This document shows positions 62,631 through 64,000 of a DNA stretch of 64,000 nt, in pieces; position 1 is the stretch's first letter; the number at the start of each line of letters is the position of its first letter. The notes below the pieces were generated by a model. It saw only the letters and a list, made by a program, of their open reading frames with translations, had not been told where the DNA came from and made no database searches. This stretch comes from CAVVFX01 sp963777595. Its GTDB lineage: Bacteria; Acidobacteriota; Terriglobia; Bryobacterales; Bryobacteraceae. The stretch spans positions 7,920 through 71,919 of the forward strand of contig CAVZRE010000034.1 of assembly GCA_963777595.1 (NCBI GenBank), written 5' to 3'. The position numbers and the translations under genes are program-made.

Positions 62631-63496
62631 TCAGAATGACCGCCAGGCGGCCATTGATCGTTTCAGGTTCTCCTCACGATCCCCCTTCAGGTTGTAGCAC
62701 TGCAGCCCGATGGGACCGTTGTAACCTAGGGACCTCAGCATCCGCACAAACCCAGGCACGTCGAAGGCGCCACGGTCCAGAGTCTGGATGAGCCGGTCCC
62801 AATCGCCATCGTGGTCCGCGCCATTGATCAGGACCAGCGCGGTATAGGGCACCGCTTCCTTCAGACGTTCGGCCATGTTCGCCTCGTCTCCGCTGCGAAG
62901 CCAGTGGCACAGGTTGAAAACGATGCCTATATTAGGGCGATCGGCTTTCTGAAGCACGCGTATTCGCATCCTCGACGCGGGCAACATACATTCCATAATG
63001 CGGGTAGATTACCACCTTCAATCCGGCCTGGGCTGCCATGTCGGCCACTTCGCGGATGACGGGAACCGCAAGGCTGTCGCCGTTCGCCGCCTTTCCATTT
63101 ACAGTGAAGGCAATCAGTGCACCGGTGCCCTTTTAGCTGCCGGATCGCTTCGGGCAATCCGGGAAGGTAACTGGGCTTTGCGTCCGACACATTCATGCCT
63201 GTGTATATGCCCAAAAGCTTCAAGCCTCGGGCACGATCCGCGGCTAGACGCTGCGGGATGAGATCGGTCCCGGCATAGAGAATTCCAGCGTACCCTGTCC
63301 TTCCGGCGAGTTCCGCCTGCTCTTCAACAGTCAGGACACCGCGACCAAGGCCGTTGTCGAAGACGTAAAGCGGCGCGTCCGAGGCATAAAGGCCTTGGGC
63401 GAGCATAGCAGCGCAAAGGATGAGGGTGGGTCCCGTGATCGCGGCAGCTAAAGCTGCGAGGAATTGCGGCTTTGTCGTGACGAAAGATTTGGACAC
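62631..63496 (-). CDS. Exported sugar phosphate isomerase/epimerase-like protein, two frameshifts
   Basis: Three frames join into one TIM-barrel protein: 'VFDNGLGRGVLTVEEQAELA', 'GYAGILYAGTDLIPQRLAAD', 'SYLPGLPEAIRQLKG', then after a shift near 63129 'ALIAFTVNGKAANGDSLAVP' and 'AGLKVVIYPHYGMYVARVED', then after a shift near 62963 'IRVLQKADRPNIGIVFNLCH', 'ALVLINGADHDGDWDRLIQT' and 'NGPIGLQCYNLKGDREENLK'. Removing one base at each point gives ~287 residues. A hydrophobic N-terminal segment suggests export. GTG 63496 is my start; GTG 63541 is the alternative. Substrate unknown; related in fold to the protein at 37557. Confidence 0.7.
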
Positions 63497-63620
63497 GGAA
63501 TACTTTTGCCGTTCTCGGAGGTGATATCCGGATTTTATCACTTAGGCATCCGGCGGTTGCCGCGATCCTGCAGCGGTAGAGAAATATCGGGAGCATTTCA
63601 TGAGGCCGCAGCTGTCACAA

Positions 63621-63998
63621 TTAGATTTGCGCGCTTCCATCCAGACTGCGCCATAGATACCACGCCGCCACCGAACAATACGGATGCCAGCACTTCGCCA
63701 ACTCTTCCACTTCACGCGGGCTCGGCAGGGCCTCCAGTGCATACGCTTTGCGAATCGCCGATCGTACGCCCAGATCCCCGACCGGCAACACGTTAGGCCG
63801 CTTCAAGGCGAACATCAAAAACATGTGCGCGGTCCAGACGCCGATGCCCTTGACTCGCGTCAGATGCTCGATCACAGCCTGATCTTCGAGTTCCAGCAGG
63901 ATCTCGAACACAACGTCGCCCTTGGCGGTGCGCCGCGCGAGGTCGCGGATATACTCCGTCTTGGCCCAGCAGAACCTGAACCGAGTAGACGAACATAA
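63621..63998 (-). CDS. DNA-3-methyladenine glycosylase 2 family (HhH-GPD), C-terminal part
   Basis: The gene runs off the right edge; ~125 C-terminal residues are visible. 'AKTEYIRDLARRTAKGD' and the helix-hairpin-helix 'LTRVKGIGVWTAHMFLMFAL' are followed by 'LPVGDLGVRSAIRKAYALEA', where the Asp is the catalytic residue of AlkA-type glycosylases, and 'CWHPYCSVAAWYLWRSLD' closes the fold. Removes alkylated bases such as 3-methyladenine from DNA. The frame is open to the window end. Confidence 0.88.
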   Translation of the reverse strand, partial: LCSSTRFRFCWAKTEYIRDLARRTAKGDVVFEILLELEDQAVIEHLTRVKGIGVWTAHMFLMFALKRPNVLPVGDLGVRSAIRKAYALEALPSPREVEELAKCWHPYCSVAAWYLWRSLDGSAQI

Positions 63999-64000
63999 CA

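Overview
The window looks like chromosomal DNA of an acidobacterium close to the Solibacter/Bryobacter lineage. Reasons seen in the sequence: two long secreted proteins carry the Solibacter-type C-terminal module (TIGR03437-like); there is an orphan permease of the acidobacterial duplicated type (ADOP); there is an Oar-like TonB receptor tail; and there are many secreted carbohydrate- and peptide-degrading enzymes. GC is high and gene density is high, with short intergenic gaps. I see no rRNA, tRNA, CRISPR array, prophage or insertion sequence.

Layout. 1-8.4 kb: tail of a TonB receptor, SulP anion transporter, a frameshifted secreted protein, a class III aminotransferase, a heptamer repeat tract, a DUF4159 protein and a frameshifted GH101-like hydrolase. 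8.6-15.4 kb: DUF4139 protein, then a tight plus-strand run of threonine synthase, 8-oxoguanine deaminase, PduO-type cobalamin adenosyltransferase, a DUF6580-like membrane protein and a BtuF-like corrinoid-binding protein. 15.4-20.5 kb: GH27 alpha-galactosidase, a POTRA-only BamA-like protein, a TIGR03437 protein and a decayed histidine kinase. 20.6-27.2 kb: mutarotase-like protein, deoxyhypusine-synthase-like enzyme, RsgA, two small exported proteins, a GT2 glycosyltransferase, GlpF-like channel and a conserved exported protein. 27.4-37.5 kb: housekeeping core with MrfA-like helicase, phosphopantetheinyl transferase, pheST, purA, tatA, HU and recA. 37.6-43.2 kb: a Tat-exported TIM-barrel protein, a xylonate-dehydratase gene with about eight indels, the ADOP permease and an ABM monooxygenase. 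43.4-51.5 kb: FUSC exporter divergent from a complete RND tripartite pump. 51.5-56 kb: paired M16 peptidases with a third coupled gene. 56-64 kb: S53 protease, alpha/beta hydrolase, S20, DUF4230 protein, a frameshifted TIM-barrel protein and the 3' part of a 3-methyladenine glycosylase.

A cross-cutting feature is the number of broken reading frames: ten genes, including recA, pheS and pheT, are interrupted by about 18 small indels, mostly single-base insertions. When each is reversed the genes return to near-family lengths with intact motifs, so sequencing or assembly error is the most economical explanation. The cluster of eight in the xylonate dehydratase gene is the exception that deserves checking. 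Less expected non-coding structures are a short hairpin repeat placed exactly on the stop codons of three minus-strand genes, a 13-unit 7-bp tandem repeat with an inverted partner, and a pair of 12-bp direct repeats in the FUSC/RND divergent region.
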